DNA of 64,000 nucleotides. It comes from an uncultured Flavobacterium sp. Its GTDB lineage: Bacteria > Bacteroidota > Bacteroidia > Flavobacteriales > Flavobacteriaceae. Location: positions 1 to 64,000 of the forward strand of contig NZ_CANRNX010000003.1 of assembly GCF_947632075.1 (NCBI RefSeq), read 5' to 3'. The notes under the pieces were generated by a model. The model worked only from the letters and a program-made list of their open reading frames with translations. It was not told the DNA's origin and made no database searches. Positions 19,932 through 29,346 of this stretch are shown here, one piece after another. Every line of letters starts with the position of its first letter. Within the stretch, counting starts at the first letter, position 1. The position numbers were made by a program, and so were the translations under genes.

Positions 19932-20735
19932 TTAGTCGATTTTCACAATAGTAACTGAGGACAAAGAAGTACTATCAAAATATACTGTTCCATCATAATT
20001 ACTTCCACTTTTATATCTTTCCGAAACTAAAGTTAACACCTGCCCTGCCGTTACATCAGCATAAGCACTCAAAATAAAGCCGAATCTTCCATTTATATTA
20101 ACATTTGAAGGATTATACTGAGGTGCTAAAGTCACAAGCTTAGACGAAGCTAATTGGCCACCAATTTCAAAAGAGATATAAGCACTAAGTCTTGAATTAT
20201 GAACAGCTGGGTTTTGTCTCAATGCAAGATTAGCACTTAATAAATAAACGCCACTTTTTTTTATTCTTAAACTCGTAGCATTTATTCTTTCAAAAACACT
20301 TGTATCATCATTAAAAGCCTGAGTTCCGAAAATCGGAATAGCAATCTTGGTATTTAAATTTGAAGGATTAATATTTGTTGTGTTTCCTTGTACGTTATGG
20401 AACTGAACTGCTACATCCTGCGCTTTGTTTATATTTGCTGGAGTAATCCATTTCCCATCAAACCAGGCATATAAATCAGGAGAAACTGCATTAAGACCAC
20501 TGCCAGCATTAGCCGTATTAAGAACAAGAGTTCCATTAGGAATATTTCCTGTCAATGGACTTTTATTATTAGCAGCTTGCAAAGCAACGCGCGGTATTAG
20601 TACTCCTTTATTGTTTGCACTTGTAACCTGCAAAGCTGTTGAACCAGGCGGGTTTTTAATCCCTACGCCAGTAATTTGTCCGTAAAATATTGTTGTTAAC
20701 GATAACAATAATATCATGTATGTATTTTTTTTCAT
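19932..20735 (-). CDS. Secreted tandem paralog C (C1q/TNF-like jelly-roll C-terminus suspected)
   Basis: Signal peptide; shared block GVGI..ALQV..KGVLIPRVAL..GTLVLNT; C-terminal beta pattern with KKSGVYLLSANLAL. Confidence 0.65.
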   Translation of the reverse strand: MKKNTYMILLLSLTTIFYGQITGVGIKNPPGSTALQVTSANNKGVLIPRVALQAANNKSPLTGNIPNGTLVLNTANAGSGLNAVSPDLYAWFDGKWITPANINKAQDVAVQFHNVQGNTTNINPSNLNTKIAIPIFGTQAFNDDTSVFERINATSLRIKKSGVYLLSANLALRQNPAVHNSRLSAYISFEIGGQLASSKLVTLAPQYNPSNVNINGRFGFILSAYADVTAGQVLTLVSERYKSGSNYDGTVYFDSTSLSSVTIVKID

Positions 20736-20748
20736 GTTTTCTTGTCTT

Positions 20749-21564
20749 TTAACGTATTCTTATTATAGAAATACTTGAATCTCCAGCACTTTCAAAACTT
20801 ACTGGTGATGCCCCATATGGATTTGCATTCGTACCTCCGTAGGAACCTTCAGTGCGTTTTATTTTAATACTTACCACATCACCTCTTTTCAATAATAAAA
20901 ACTCTGTATAGGAATGAGAAAATAGTCCACGGCGGGCATTTATACTGGAAGTAAAACCTGGGCTAAATACCTGCTCTGTGCCTACAGCTGCATTGTTTAC
21001 AAACACTCTCGAAGATAATGATAATCTACCCTGGTTGTCATTAGCAGATAATCTATCAAATGATAATAAAACACTTATAGAATACAATCCATCTCTACCT
21101 ATTGTAACTGTACTTGCAGTCGAATTAACATTATAAATATTTGAACTATCATTAAAGTTTTTTGTACCAAAAAGCCTTACATTTTGCCAACTTGTTGAAT
21201 TATAATTCACTGTAGTTTCATTATTTAAATACTTCATAGCTGCATTATCAAGGGATTCTGAAATGTTATTCCAAAGTTTATCATTCGAATCCCACCAGTA
21301 AATTCCTGGAGTAATCCTGTTTGGAAAGGTTCCCGTTGTATTAGTATTAAACACCATAGTTCCAAAAGGAATATCATTCGGTAAAGGATTCGTAGAAGAT
21401 TTTGAAGTTAAGGCATACCTGGGCAGTAAAAAACCACTATCAGATGAATTTAACTGCAACATAACCCCGTTTTCGATAGACTGTGTTCCGATACCTGATT
21501 GAGAATACACTTTTAAAGTAATTATAAAAATTACAAAAAAGAAAATATTAAACCTGTTTTTCAT
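20749..21564 (-). CDS. Secreted tandem paralog B
   Basis: Signal peptide; GIGT..LQLN..GFLLPRYAL..GTMVFNT; GRDGLYSISVLLSF. Confidence 0.65.
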   Translation of the reverse strand: MKNRFNIFFFVIFIITLKVYSQSGIGTQSIENGVMLQLNSSDSGFLLPRYALTSKSSTNPLPNDIPFGTMVFNTNTTGTFPNRITPGIYWWDSNDKLWNNISESLDNAAMKYLNNETTVNYNSTSWQNVRLFGTKNFNDSSNIYNVNSTASTVTIGRDGLYSISVLLSFDRLSANDNQGRLSLSSRVFVNNAAVGTEQVFSPGFTSSINARRGLFSHSYTEFLLLKRGDVVSIKIKRTEGSYGGTNANPYGASPVSFESAGDSSISIIRIR

Positions 21565-21566
21565 AA

Positions 21567-22361
21567 TTATCTTATTTTTTCAATTGAAAATGTTGATGTA
21601 TTAGCAGTTTTGAATCGAACATCTGTACCAGGATCTAATTCATAGGTTGTCATAGTAATTCTTTGCCCTGCTACGTTAATTGGTACATATAAAGTATAAG
21701 ATCTCCCATTAGGAAAATAAGTTTCCGCTCCTCCTTCAGTATCCCATCTACCTGGGATATAAATATTTTCACTTATAATATTACTTTGACCATTTACTAG
21801 TAACTCAACTCCAAAGTTATCAGCCCCACCACTAGACGATAAATCCAGATTTAAGGTTATTTTATAAAAACCAGCTTCGTTAATTTGCAACGTTGTATCG
21901 CTAATCTTTTGATATAAACTCGGATCTTTATTAAATCTTACATTAGCAAAAATCGGAGCTAAATAATTTGTTGATTGATTTAAATCAGTGGTTGTGTCTT
22001 GGTTTGAAAATTTTGCAGATATTCCACTTTTTCGTTGCTCAATTCTAATCCATTTATCTTCATACAATTCCCAAAAATAAAAACCTGGATAAACAGAAGT
22101 ATCACCAGAGCCTGCAGTTGCAGTATTATAAACGAGTAAACCATTCCACCGGCCACCTGTTATTGGAAGAAAAACATCAGTGGAAGTTAAAGCAACACGA
22201 GGCACAAGAAATCCACCATAATAGCTACTTGACGCTGATGGTTTACTCTCAATCTGAAGCTCTATACCATTGTTTACACTTTTAGTACCAATTCCTGTTT
22301 GAGCAAAGCTTTTAAGACTCAAGGGGGCTATTACCCCAAAAATGAATATGATTTTTCTCAT
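21567..22361 (-). CDS. Secreted tandem paralog A
   Basis: Signal peptide; GIGT..LQIE..GFLVPRVAL..GLLVYNT; NEAGFYKITLNLDL. Confidence 0.65.
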   Translation of the reverse strand: MRKIIFIFGVIAPLSLKSFAQTGIGTKSVNNGIELQIESKPSASSSYYGGFLVPRVALTSTDVFLPITGGRWNGLLVYNTATAGSGDTSVYPGFYFWELYEDKWIRIEQRKSGISAKFSNQDTTTDLNQSTNYLAPIFANVRFNKDPSLYQKISDTTLQINEAGFYKITLNLDLSSSGGADNFGVELLVNGQSNIISENIYIPGRWDTEGGAETYFPNGRSYTLYVPINVAGQRITMTTYELDPGTDVRFKTANTSTFSIEKIR

Positions 22362-22423
22362 AAGTAAGTTTAAAAATTATAAATTTCTTTGAGTTCACGA
22401 TTTATCTCACAAAAAATGCATAA

Positions 22424-22454
22424 CAAATTTAGTTAAAAAAAAACTATTTAACAA
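22424..22454 (-). promoter_or_regulatory. Candidate Bacteroidota promoter for the tandem paralog operon
   Basis: On the minus strand TTG-N20-TAAATTTG (plus strand CAAATTTA 22424-22431, CAA 22452-22454). Confidence 0.5.
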
Positions 22455-22605
22455 TATTTTAGATTTAAATTAAAAATAACAAAATATATTAACACTAAAT
22501 AACATTTTATATAAAAAAAGTAGAGTTGTTATAATTTAATATTTATATAGTACTTTGGAATAGTTCTTGAAGAAAGTTCTTATACATTTGTAATTATTTA
22601 AACTT

Positions 22606-23421
22606 ATGAAAAAACTCCTTATATTTTTCCTTTTATCTATAGTTCTATCTTCTTGTAAAAACAAGAAAGATTTAACTTTAGATAATTCGTTAAAAAACGA
22701 TTCTATTGATACTGAAGCTACTCTTAACACGTCAGTTGACATTGCAAAAGCTTCTGAACTATATTTAAAAGTAGTTAAAGAACATAAAAGTTTAAAAAAA
22801 GACTTCAACACGCTACAAATAAATGCTGATATTAGTTTTAGAAATAATAATTTGCAAGAAAAAATTAACGCAGATATCCGTATTGAAAAAAACAAAACAA
22901 TTCTAATTGGATTAAAAAAATTTGGTATTACAGGTGCTAAAATTTACATTACTCCTAATCGAGTGAGTTATTATGAAATAATAAATGGATCTCATTACGA
23001 TGGTGATTTTGATTTTATAAGTAATTTTTTGGGTACCGATTTAAATTTTGAACAAATACAAAACGTATTAATTGGTTCTGCGATCTTTAATTTAGAAGAC
23101 GAACCTTTAAATACAAAATTACAAGACGGTGTTTACAAACTTTACAAAGAAACTCCTTTAATAAATATGGTTTATGTATTAGATGGTTCTGCCAAATTAA
23201 GTCAAGAAGTAATTAATCAAAAAGGAACAGAAGATAAATTAATTATAGACTATTTATCATATCAAACTCAAGATAGCCTTATATTACCAAACCAATTATT
23301 GATTCGTGCTATACAGGATGGCGAAACAAGCATTAGAGTTAATTACAAAAAACTAGATATTAACCCAAATATTTCTTTTCCTTATAAAATACCTAACGGT
23401 TCAAAAGAAATTATTTTTTAA
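22606..23421 (+). CDS. DUF4292 family lipoprotein
   Basis: Lipobox SIVLSSC; INADIRIEKNKTILIGLKKFGITGAKIYITPNRVSYYE. Confidence 0.8.
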   Translation: MKKLLIFFLLSIVLSSCKNKKDLTLDNSLKNDSIDTEATLNTSVDIAKASELYLKVVKEHKSLKKDFNTLQINADISFRNNNLQEKINADIRIEKNKTILIGLKKFGITGAKIYITPNRVSYYEIINGSHYDGDFDFISNFLGTDLNFEQIQNVLIGSAIFNLEDEPLNTKLQDGVYKLYKETPLINMVYVLDGSAKLSQEVINQKGTEDKLIIDYLSYQTQDSLILPNQLLIRAIQDGETSIRVNYKKLDINPNISFPYKIPNGSKEIIF

Positions 23422-23444
23422 TTAAATTTGACAAACTTTTTTCA

Positions 23445-24725
23445 ATGCTACGATTTTTAGTCTTTATTATTAGTTTCTTATTTACATTATCTGCATCCTC
23501 GCAAGATTATGATGCGCAACAACGTAAATTAGAAAACAGAAAAGCGCAAATTCTTAAAGAAATTAAGGAAGTTCAATCTATGCTTAATTCTGAAAAAAAG
23601 AAAGAACGTAATATTTTAAATGAGATTGCAAATCAGAATAAAAAGATAAAACTTACAACAGAGTTAATTCATAATTCTCAAAAACAAAATCGAATTTTAT
23701 CTGATGATATTTACACAGCTACCTTACAATCAAACAAATTAAAACGCGAATTAAAAGTTTTACAAGAAGATTACGCAAAAACAATTGTAAAATCGTACAA
23801 AACTCGTTCAGAGCAAAGCCGAATTTTATTTATCCTTTCTTCAGATAATTTTCTACAAGCTTATAAGCGATCACAATATATTAAGCAATACGCCAATTAT
23901 AGAAAAAATCAAGGTGAAGAGATTAAAGAAAAATCTAAAGAATTAGAGATTCTTACAAAAAAATTAGAAATACAAAAAGCTAAACAAGAGCAAATTTTAG
24001 CCGAACAAGAAAAAGAAAAAATTGTTTTAGAAGAAGCTAAAAAAGTACAAAATACTTTAATGGCTGAGGTAAAAAAAGATCAGAAAAAATATGCTGGCCA
24101 AATTAAAAACAAACAAGCTGAAACTAAGAAAATCGATAAGGAAATAAAAGTTGTTATTCAAAAAGCAATTGCTGAGGCAAACCGAAAAGCTAAAGAAAAA
24201 GCAGAAAGAGAACGTTTAGCTCGTGAAAAAGCAACAGGAAAAAAAGAAACTCCTGCAAAAACAAAACCTGTTAGCTCATCAAAATTTGATTTAACACCGG
24301 AAGAAAAAACTTTAGCAAACTCTTTTAAAAATAACCGAGGTAGACTTCCTTGGCCTGTAGAAAAGGGATACATTTCTTTAAAATATGGAGATCAACCTTT
24401 ACCAGGAATGCCAAATGTTATTGTTCACAATAGTGGAGTTGAAATCTCTACAGAAGCCGGAAGTATTGTTCGCGCAGTTTTCGAAGGTGAAGTTTTTAAA
24501 ATTCAAAGTATTGGAAATATTAAGTTAGTCTATATACGTCATGGGGATTATATAAGTATTTATCAAAATTTAGGCTCGATTTCTGTAACAAATGGCCAAA
24601 AAGTTACAACAAAACAACGTATTGGAACTGTTGCACCAAATCACGAAGGAAGAACAGTATTAAAATTTGTGATTTCACAGAACGATACTTTCATGAATCC
24701 TGAATCTTGGTTAAGCTCAAAATAA
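23445..24725 (+). CDS. Murein hydrolase activator EnvC-like, M23 peptidase domain
   Basis: Long coiled coil then LytM-like C-terminal domain GRLPWPVEKGYISLKYG. Confidence 0.9.
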   Translation: MLRFLVFIISFLFTLSASSQDYDAQQRKLENRKAQILKEIKEVQSMLNSEKKKERNILNEIANQNKKIKLTTELIHNSQKQNRILSDDIYTATLQSNKLKRELKVLQEDYAKTIVKSYKTRSEQSRILFILSSDNFLQAYKRSQYIKQYANYRKNQGEEIKEKSKELEILTKKLEIQKAKQEQILAEQEKEKIVLEEAKKVQNTLMAEVKKDQKKYAGQIKNKQAETKKIDKEIKVVIQKAIAEANRKAKEKAERERLAREKATGKKETPAKTKPVSSSKFDLTPEEKTLANSFKNNRGRLPWPVEKGYISLKYGDQPLPGMPNVIVHNSGVEISTEAGSIVRAVFEGEVFKIQSIGNIKLVYIRHGDYISIYQNLGSISVTNGQKVTTKQRIGTVAPNHEGRTVLKFVISQNDTFMNPESWLSSK

Positions 24726-24732
24726 AATTATC

Positions 24733-25266
24733 ATGAAACTAATAAAACCTTTTAATTTACAACAATGGATTACAGACAATAAACATCTGTTAAAACCACC
24801 AGTTTCAAACAAAAACATTTATTCAGAATCAGACGATTATATTGTAATGGTTGTTGGCGGACCAAATGCACGTAAAGATTATCACTATAATGAAACTGAA
24901 GAATTATTTTATCAGTTAGAAGGAAATATTCAAGTTGCAGTTCAAACAGAAAATGGTAAAGAAGTTTTAAATTTAGGTCCTGGTGACATGTTTCTTTTAC
25001 CTTCGAAAATGCCGCATTCTCCAATTCGATCAGAAAATTCAATTGGATTAGTTGTAGAAAGAAAACGCAAACACTTAAATGTAAAAGATGGACTTTTATG
25101 GTTTTGCGATAATTGCAATGAAAAATTATACGAAGTTTACTTTCCACTAAACAATATAGAAACCGATTTCTTATCTCATTTTCAACATTTTTACACTTCA
25201 GAAGAGTTAAGAACTTGTAAAAAGTGTAATCACATTATGGAAGCCGACCCACGTTTTATTAAATAA
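24733..25266 (+). CDS. nbaC: 3-hydroxyanthranilate 3,4-dioxygenase
   Basis: Cupin with DYHYNETEELFYQLEG; C-terminal CDNC...CKKC second iron site. Confidence 0.93.
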   Translation: MKLIKPFNLQQWITDNKHLLKPPVSNKNIYSESDDYIVMVVGGPNARKDYHYNETEELFYQLEGNIQVAVQTENGKEVLNLGPGDMFLLPSKMPHSPIRSENSIGLVVERKRKHLNVKDGLLWFCDNCNEKLYEVYFPLNNIETDFLSHFQHFYTSEELRTCKKCNHIMEADPRFIK

Positions 25267-25330
25267 ATAATTTTTGGCTAATTTTTTTAATTATTTGTAT
25301 ATTAGCCCAACTAATATCAAAAAACTAAAA

Positions 25331-26878
25331 ATGACAAATCAAGCCGCTGATTTCGGAATAGAAGAAGCATTACAAAAGTTAGGAATTAAAGAAATTAACG
25401 ACGGTACTTCAACAGGAAACGAATGGTTTTCAAACGGTGCAATCATTGAATCATATTCACCTGCAACAGGAAAATTAATCGGAAAAGTTAAAACATCAAC
25501 TGCTGAAGATTACGAAGCTGCAATGCAAAAAGCTACTGAAGCTTACAAAACTTGGAGAATGGTTCCTGCTCCAAAAAGAGGTGATTTAGTTCGCCAAATG
25601 GGAGACGCTTTACGCGAAAACAAAGACGCTTTAGGTAAATTGGTTTCTTACGAAATGGGAAAAAGTTTACAAGAAGGTTTAGGTGAAGTTCAAGAAATGA
25701 TTGACATCTGTGATTTTGCAGTAGGATTATCTCGTCAGCTTTATGGATTAACAATGCATTCAGAAAGACCAATGCACAGAATGTACGAACAATATCACCC
25801 AATCGGAATTGTTGGAATCATTTCTGCATTCAACTTCCCAGTTGCTGTTTGGTCTTGGAACACCATGTTAGCATGGATTTGTGGTGACGTTTGTATCTGG
25901 AAACCATCTTCAAAAACACCTTTATGCGCAGTTGCTTGCCAAAACATCATTTCAAAAGTTTTAAGAGACAATAACATTCCAGAAGGAGTTAGCTGTTTAG
26001 TTACAGGAAACGCTTGTGGAGATTTAATGAATAACGACAAACGTATCCCTTTAGTATCTTTCACAGGTTCAACAAGAATTGGTCGTCACGTATCTAAAAC
26101 AGTTGCAGAACGTTTCGGAAAAACAATTTTAGAATTAGGAGGAAACAACGCAATCATCGTATCTGAACATGCAGATTTAAAAATGGTTTTAGTTGGAGCT
26201 GTTTTCGGAGCTGTAGGAACTGCAGGACAACGTTGTACTTCAACGCGTCGTTTAATCGTTCACGAAAGTGTTTACGATAAAACAATCGAAACATTACAAA
26301 AAGCTTACGCTCAATTAAACATCGGAAATCCATTAAACGAAAACAATCACGTAGGTCCACTTATTGATAAGGGTGCTGTAACAGATTACTTAAATGCAAT
26401 TGAACAAGCTAAAAAAGAAGGTGGTAAAATTATTGTTGAAGGTGGAGTTTTAGAAGGAGAAGGATACGAAAGCGGATGCTATGTAAAACCTTGTATCATT
26501 GAAGCTAAAAACGAATTTGAAATTGTTCAAGCAGAAACTTTTGCACCAATTTTATACGTTTTAAAATACAGTACAATCGAAGAAGCAATTGATATGCAAA
26601 ATGGTGTTCCTCAAGGATTATCATCTTCAATCTTTACAAATAACTTAAGAGAAGCTGAATTATTCCTTTCACAAGCAGGTTCTGACTGTGGAATCGCTAA
26701 CGTAAACATCGGAACTTCTGGTGCTGAAATTGGTGGTGCTTTCGGTGGAGAAAAAGAAACTGGAGGTGGAAGAGAATCTGGTTCTGATGCTTGGAAAGTT
26801 TACATGAGAAGACAAACAAACACAATCAATTACGGAACTGAGTTACCTTTAGCTCAAGGAATTAAATTTGATTTTTAA
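25331..26878 (+). CDS. Aldehyde dehydrogenase, ALDH7/aminoadipate-semialdehyde-dehydrogenase-like (start moved from TTG 25274)
   Basis: [34 protein letters not shown] active-site Cys. Confidence 0.9.
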   Translation: MTNQAADFGIEEALQKLGIKEINDGTSTGNEWFSNGAIIESYSPATGKLIGKVKTSTAEDYEAAMQKATEAYKTWRMVPAPKRGDLVRQMGDALRENKDALGKLVSYEMGKSLQEGLGEVQEMIDICDFAVGLSRQLYGLTMHSERPMHRMYEQYHPIGIVGIISAFNFPVAVWSWNTMLAWICGDVCIWKPSSKTPLCAVACQNIISKVLRDNNIPEGVSCLVTGNACGDLMNNDKRIPLVSFTGSTRIGRHVSKTVAERFGKTILELGGNNAIIVSEHADLKMVLVGAVFGAVGTAGQRCTSTRRLIVHESVYDKTIETLQKAYAQLNIGNPLNENNHVGPLIDKGAVTDYLNAIEQAKKEGGKIIVEGGVLEGEGYESGCYVKPCIIEAKNEFEIVQAETFAPILYVLKYSTIEEAIDMQNGVPQGLSSSIFTNNLREAELFLSQAGSDCGIANVNIGTSGAEIGGAFGGEKETGGGRESGSDAWKVYMRRQTNTINYGTELPLAQGIKFDF

Positions 26879-26889
26879 TCTTAATAACT

Positions 26890-26923
26890 AAAAAATCCCC
26901 AAAGATAATCTTTGGGGATTTTT
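26890..26923. terminator. Intrinsic terminator
   Basis: AAAAAATCCCCAAAGATAATCTTTGGGGATTTTT. Confidence 0.85.
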
Positions 26924-26944
26924 ATTAATATAAATATTTTCAAA

Positions 26945-28342
26945 CTAATTTGCAGAACAAGTCGTTTCAACTAAAGGTAGATTCGTATTTTTAATTGCAC
27001 CAAAACCTCCGATTACATCAATCATATTATGAAAACCACGAGCTTTCAAAATAGAAGCAGCAATCATGGAACGGTATCCACCTGCACAATGTAAATAAGT
27101 TGTTTCTGTTGAAGGAAAATCTGAAATATGTTCATTAATGAAATCCAAAGGTAAATTTGGTACATTTTCAATATGTGAACTATTGTATTCACCTGGTTTT
27201 CTAACATCAATTACATTTTTTTCGCCCGAGTTTATTTTTTTTTCTAACTCTTGAGCTGTAATTCGTTCAATAGAATCGGTTTCAAATCCTGCAGCTTTCC
27301 AAGCATCAATTCCATCAGCTAAATATCCTAAAGTATTATCATAACCTACGCGAGATAATCTTGTAATTGTTTCTTGCTCTCTTCCTTCTGGAGTAACTAA
27401 GACAATTGGTTGATTAATATCTGTGATTAATGCTCCAACCCAAGGCGCAAACCCTCCATCAACTCCAATAAATATTGAACCTGGAATATGTTGTTTACCA
27501 AATGAATCAGCATCTCTTACATCTAAAATTAAAGCTTCTGAAGCAACTTCTTTAAATTCTTCAGGTAAAAAAGCTTTATTATTTTCAATAATTGATTCAA
27601 TACTTTCGTAACCTTCTTTATTTAAGCGAACATTCTCAGGAAAATAAGCTGGCGGTGGTAACAATCCTTCAGTTACTTCTTGAACAAATTCTTCAACTGT
27701 CATATTTTCTCTTAGGGCATAATTTGTTTTTTTCTGCTCACCTAAAGTACCAACGGTTTCTTTACTTAAATTTTTTCCACAAGCAGAACCAGCTCCGTGT
27801 GCAGGATATACAATAACATCATCTGCTAAAGGCATAATCTTAGTTCGCAAACTATCATATAAAATTGCAGCTAATTGCTCTTGAGTCATGTCTGCAGCCT
27901 TTTGAGCTAAATCTGGTCTTCCTACATCACCTAAAAAAAGTGTATCTCCACTAAAAATTGCGTAATCTTTACCCGTTTCATCTTTTAAAAGATAGGTAGT
28001 ACTTTCCATTGTATGTCCTGGAGTATGTAAAGCTGTAATGGTAATTTTTCCTACTCTAAAAACTTCTCCATCTGTGGCAACATACGTATCGAAAGCAGGG
28101 TCTGCAGTTGGACCATAAACAATTTTTGCACCAGTTTTTTGAGACAAAGTTAAATGCCCACTAACAAAATCGGCATGAAAATGTGTTTCAAAAATATATT
28201 TAATTTTAGCATTGTCTTTATTAGCTCGATCTATATACTGTTGAACTTCACGTAATGGATCAATAATTGCAACTTCTCCTTCACTTTCTATATAGTATGC
28301 ACCTTGTGCTAAACATCCAGTGTAAATTTGTTCTATCTTCAT
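26945..28342 (-). CDS. MBL-fold persulfide dioxygenase fused to two rhodanese domains
   Basis: THFHADFVSGH, HTPGHTMEST, FSGDTLFLGDVGRPD; second rhodanese loop HCAGGYRS. Confidence 0.9.
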   Translation of the reverse strand: MKIEQIYTGCLAQGAYYIESEGEVAIIDPLREVQQYIDRANKDNAKIKYIFETHFHADFVSGHLTLSQKTGAKIVYGPTADPAFDTYVATDGEVFRVGKITITALHTPGHTMESTTYLLKDETGKDYAIFSGDTLFLGDVGRPDLAQKAADMTQEQLAAILYDSLRTKIMPLADDVIVYPAHGAGSACGKNLSKETVGTLGEQKKTNYALRENMTVEEFVQEVTEGLLPPPAYFPENVRLNKEGYESIESIIENNKAFLPEEFKEVASEALILDVRDADSFGKQHIPGSIFIGVDGGFAPWVGALITDINQPIVLVTPEGREQETITRLSRVGYDNTLGYLADGIDAWKAAGFETDSIERITAQELEKKINSGEKNVIDVRKPGEYNSSHIENVPNLPLDFINEHISDFPSTETTYLHCAGGYRSMIAASILKARGFHNMIDVIGGFGAIKNTNLPLVETTCSAN

Positions 28343-28415
28343 TGTTATAATTGCATTTTATTAGAATGTAAAAATACGTTTTTTATATATTTTTATTGTT
28401 GACTTGAATCAGCTT

Positions 28416-29213
28416 TTAAAAAAATTCTTTAAAGATTATATAAACAGACATGCTTAAAATAAACCATCCGAATATCACTCGTAAATTTTTATCCATTATT
28501 TTTCTTGATAATCTCATTCCTATAAAAATTCCAACAATAGAAACCGATGTAAAACTCATAAGAATTTTCCAATCTATTTCTTGATGACCTAAATCTCCAG
28601 TGAAACCAATTAAAGATTGACAAGCAATAATGGTTAATGATGTACCAATGGCTTTTTTCATTGGTAAATTCGCAAAGAAAACTAAAGTAGGAATTATTAA
28701 AAAACCGCCACCTGCACCAACTAAACCAGAAATAGTTCCGATTAATAATCCTTGAGAAGCTAATGGAATAAAAGAGGTTAAAATTTCTTGCTTTGCAATA
28801 TTTTTATGTCTTGGCTTTCTGATCATACGAGATGAGGCAGCAAACATTACCACTGCAAAAAGTGCCATAATTAGTTTTGATTTAGAAACTTCTGTCTGAT
28901 TCGACAAAACAATTGTATCTGGTAGTAACGGAACTAACTCTGCTCTGGTTAAAAAAACAGCTATTAACGATGGAATACCGAAAGCTAAAACAATTTTAAA
29001 ATGAACATTTCCTTCTAAAACGTTTCGAACACTTCCAACTAAAGAAGTTGAACCAACTATAAAAAGCGAATATGCTGTTGCCAAAACCGGATCAATTCCT
29101 ACAACGTAAACCAAAATTGGAACTGTTAAAATAGAACCTCCACTTCCAATCAAACCAAGCGAAACACCAATTAAAAGGGCTAAAACAACACCTAATATTT
29201 CGAAAATTTCCAT
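28416..29213 (-). CDS. TauE/SafE family sulfite/anion exporter
   Basis: SLGLIGSGGSILTVPILVYVVG and GLVGAGGGFLIIPTLVFFANLPMKKAIGTSL repeats. Confidence 0.92.
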   Translation of the reverse strand: MEIFEILGVVLALLIGVSLGLIGSGGSILTVPILVYVVGIDPVLATAYSLFIVGSTSLVGSVRNVLEGNVHFKIVLAFGIPSLIAVFLTRAELVPLLPDTIVLSNQTEVSKSKLIMALFAVVMFAASSRMIRKPRHKNIAKQEILTSFIPLASQGLLIGTISGLVGAGGGFLIIPTLVFFANLPMKKAIGTSLTIIACQSLIGFTGDLGHQEIDWKILMSFTSVSIVGIFIGMRLSRKIMDKNLRVIFGWFILSMSVYIIFKEFF

Positions 29214-29320
29214 TGAAAGTAGTTTATAAATTTCTAACGCAAAATAAACTTTTAATTTTAATAAAGTATAATTTTAGTTATTTAATGTTTAATCAAAAAC
29301 GTCAATTATAAATTTCTTTC

Positions 29321-29328
29321 TACCTTTG
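29321..29328 (+). promoter_or_regulatory. -7 element TACCTTTG for murF-alr
   Basis: Exact TAnnTTTG, 18 bp upstream of the ATG at 29347. Confidence 0.45.
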
Positions 29329-29346
29329 ATTAAGATTTTTTATAAT

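Noticed and set aside
24770-25147. 125-aa minus-strand ORF in the dioxygenase gene
   Set aside because: Leu/Phe-rich antisense product with no support
28416-29213. TauE gene considered as a novel membrane system
   Set aside because: Ordinary TauE/SafE motifs; interesting only in its pairing with the persulfide dioxygenase
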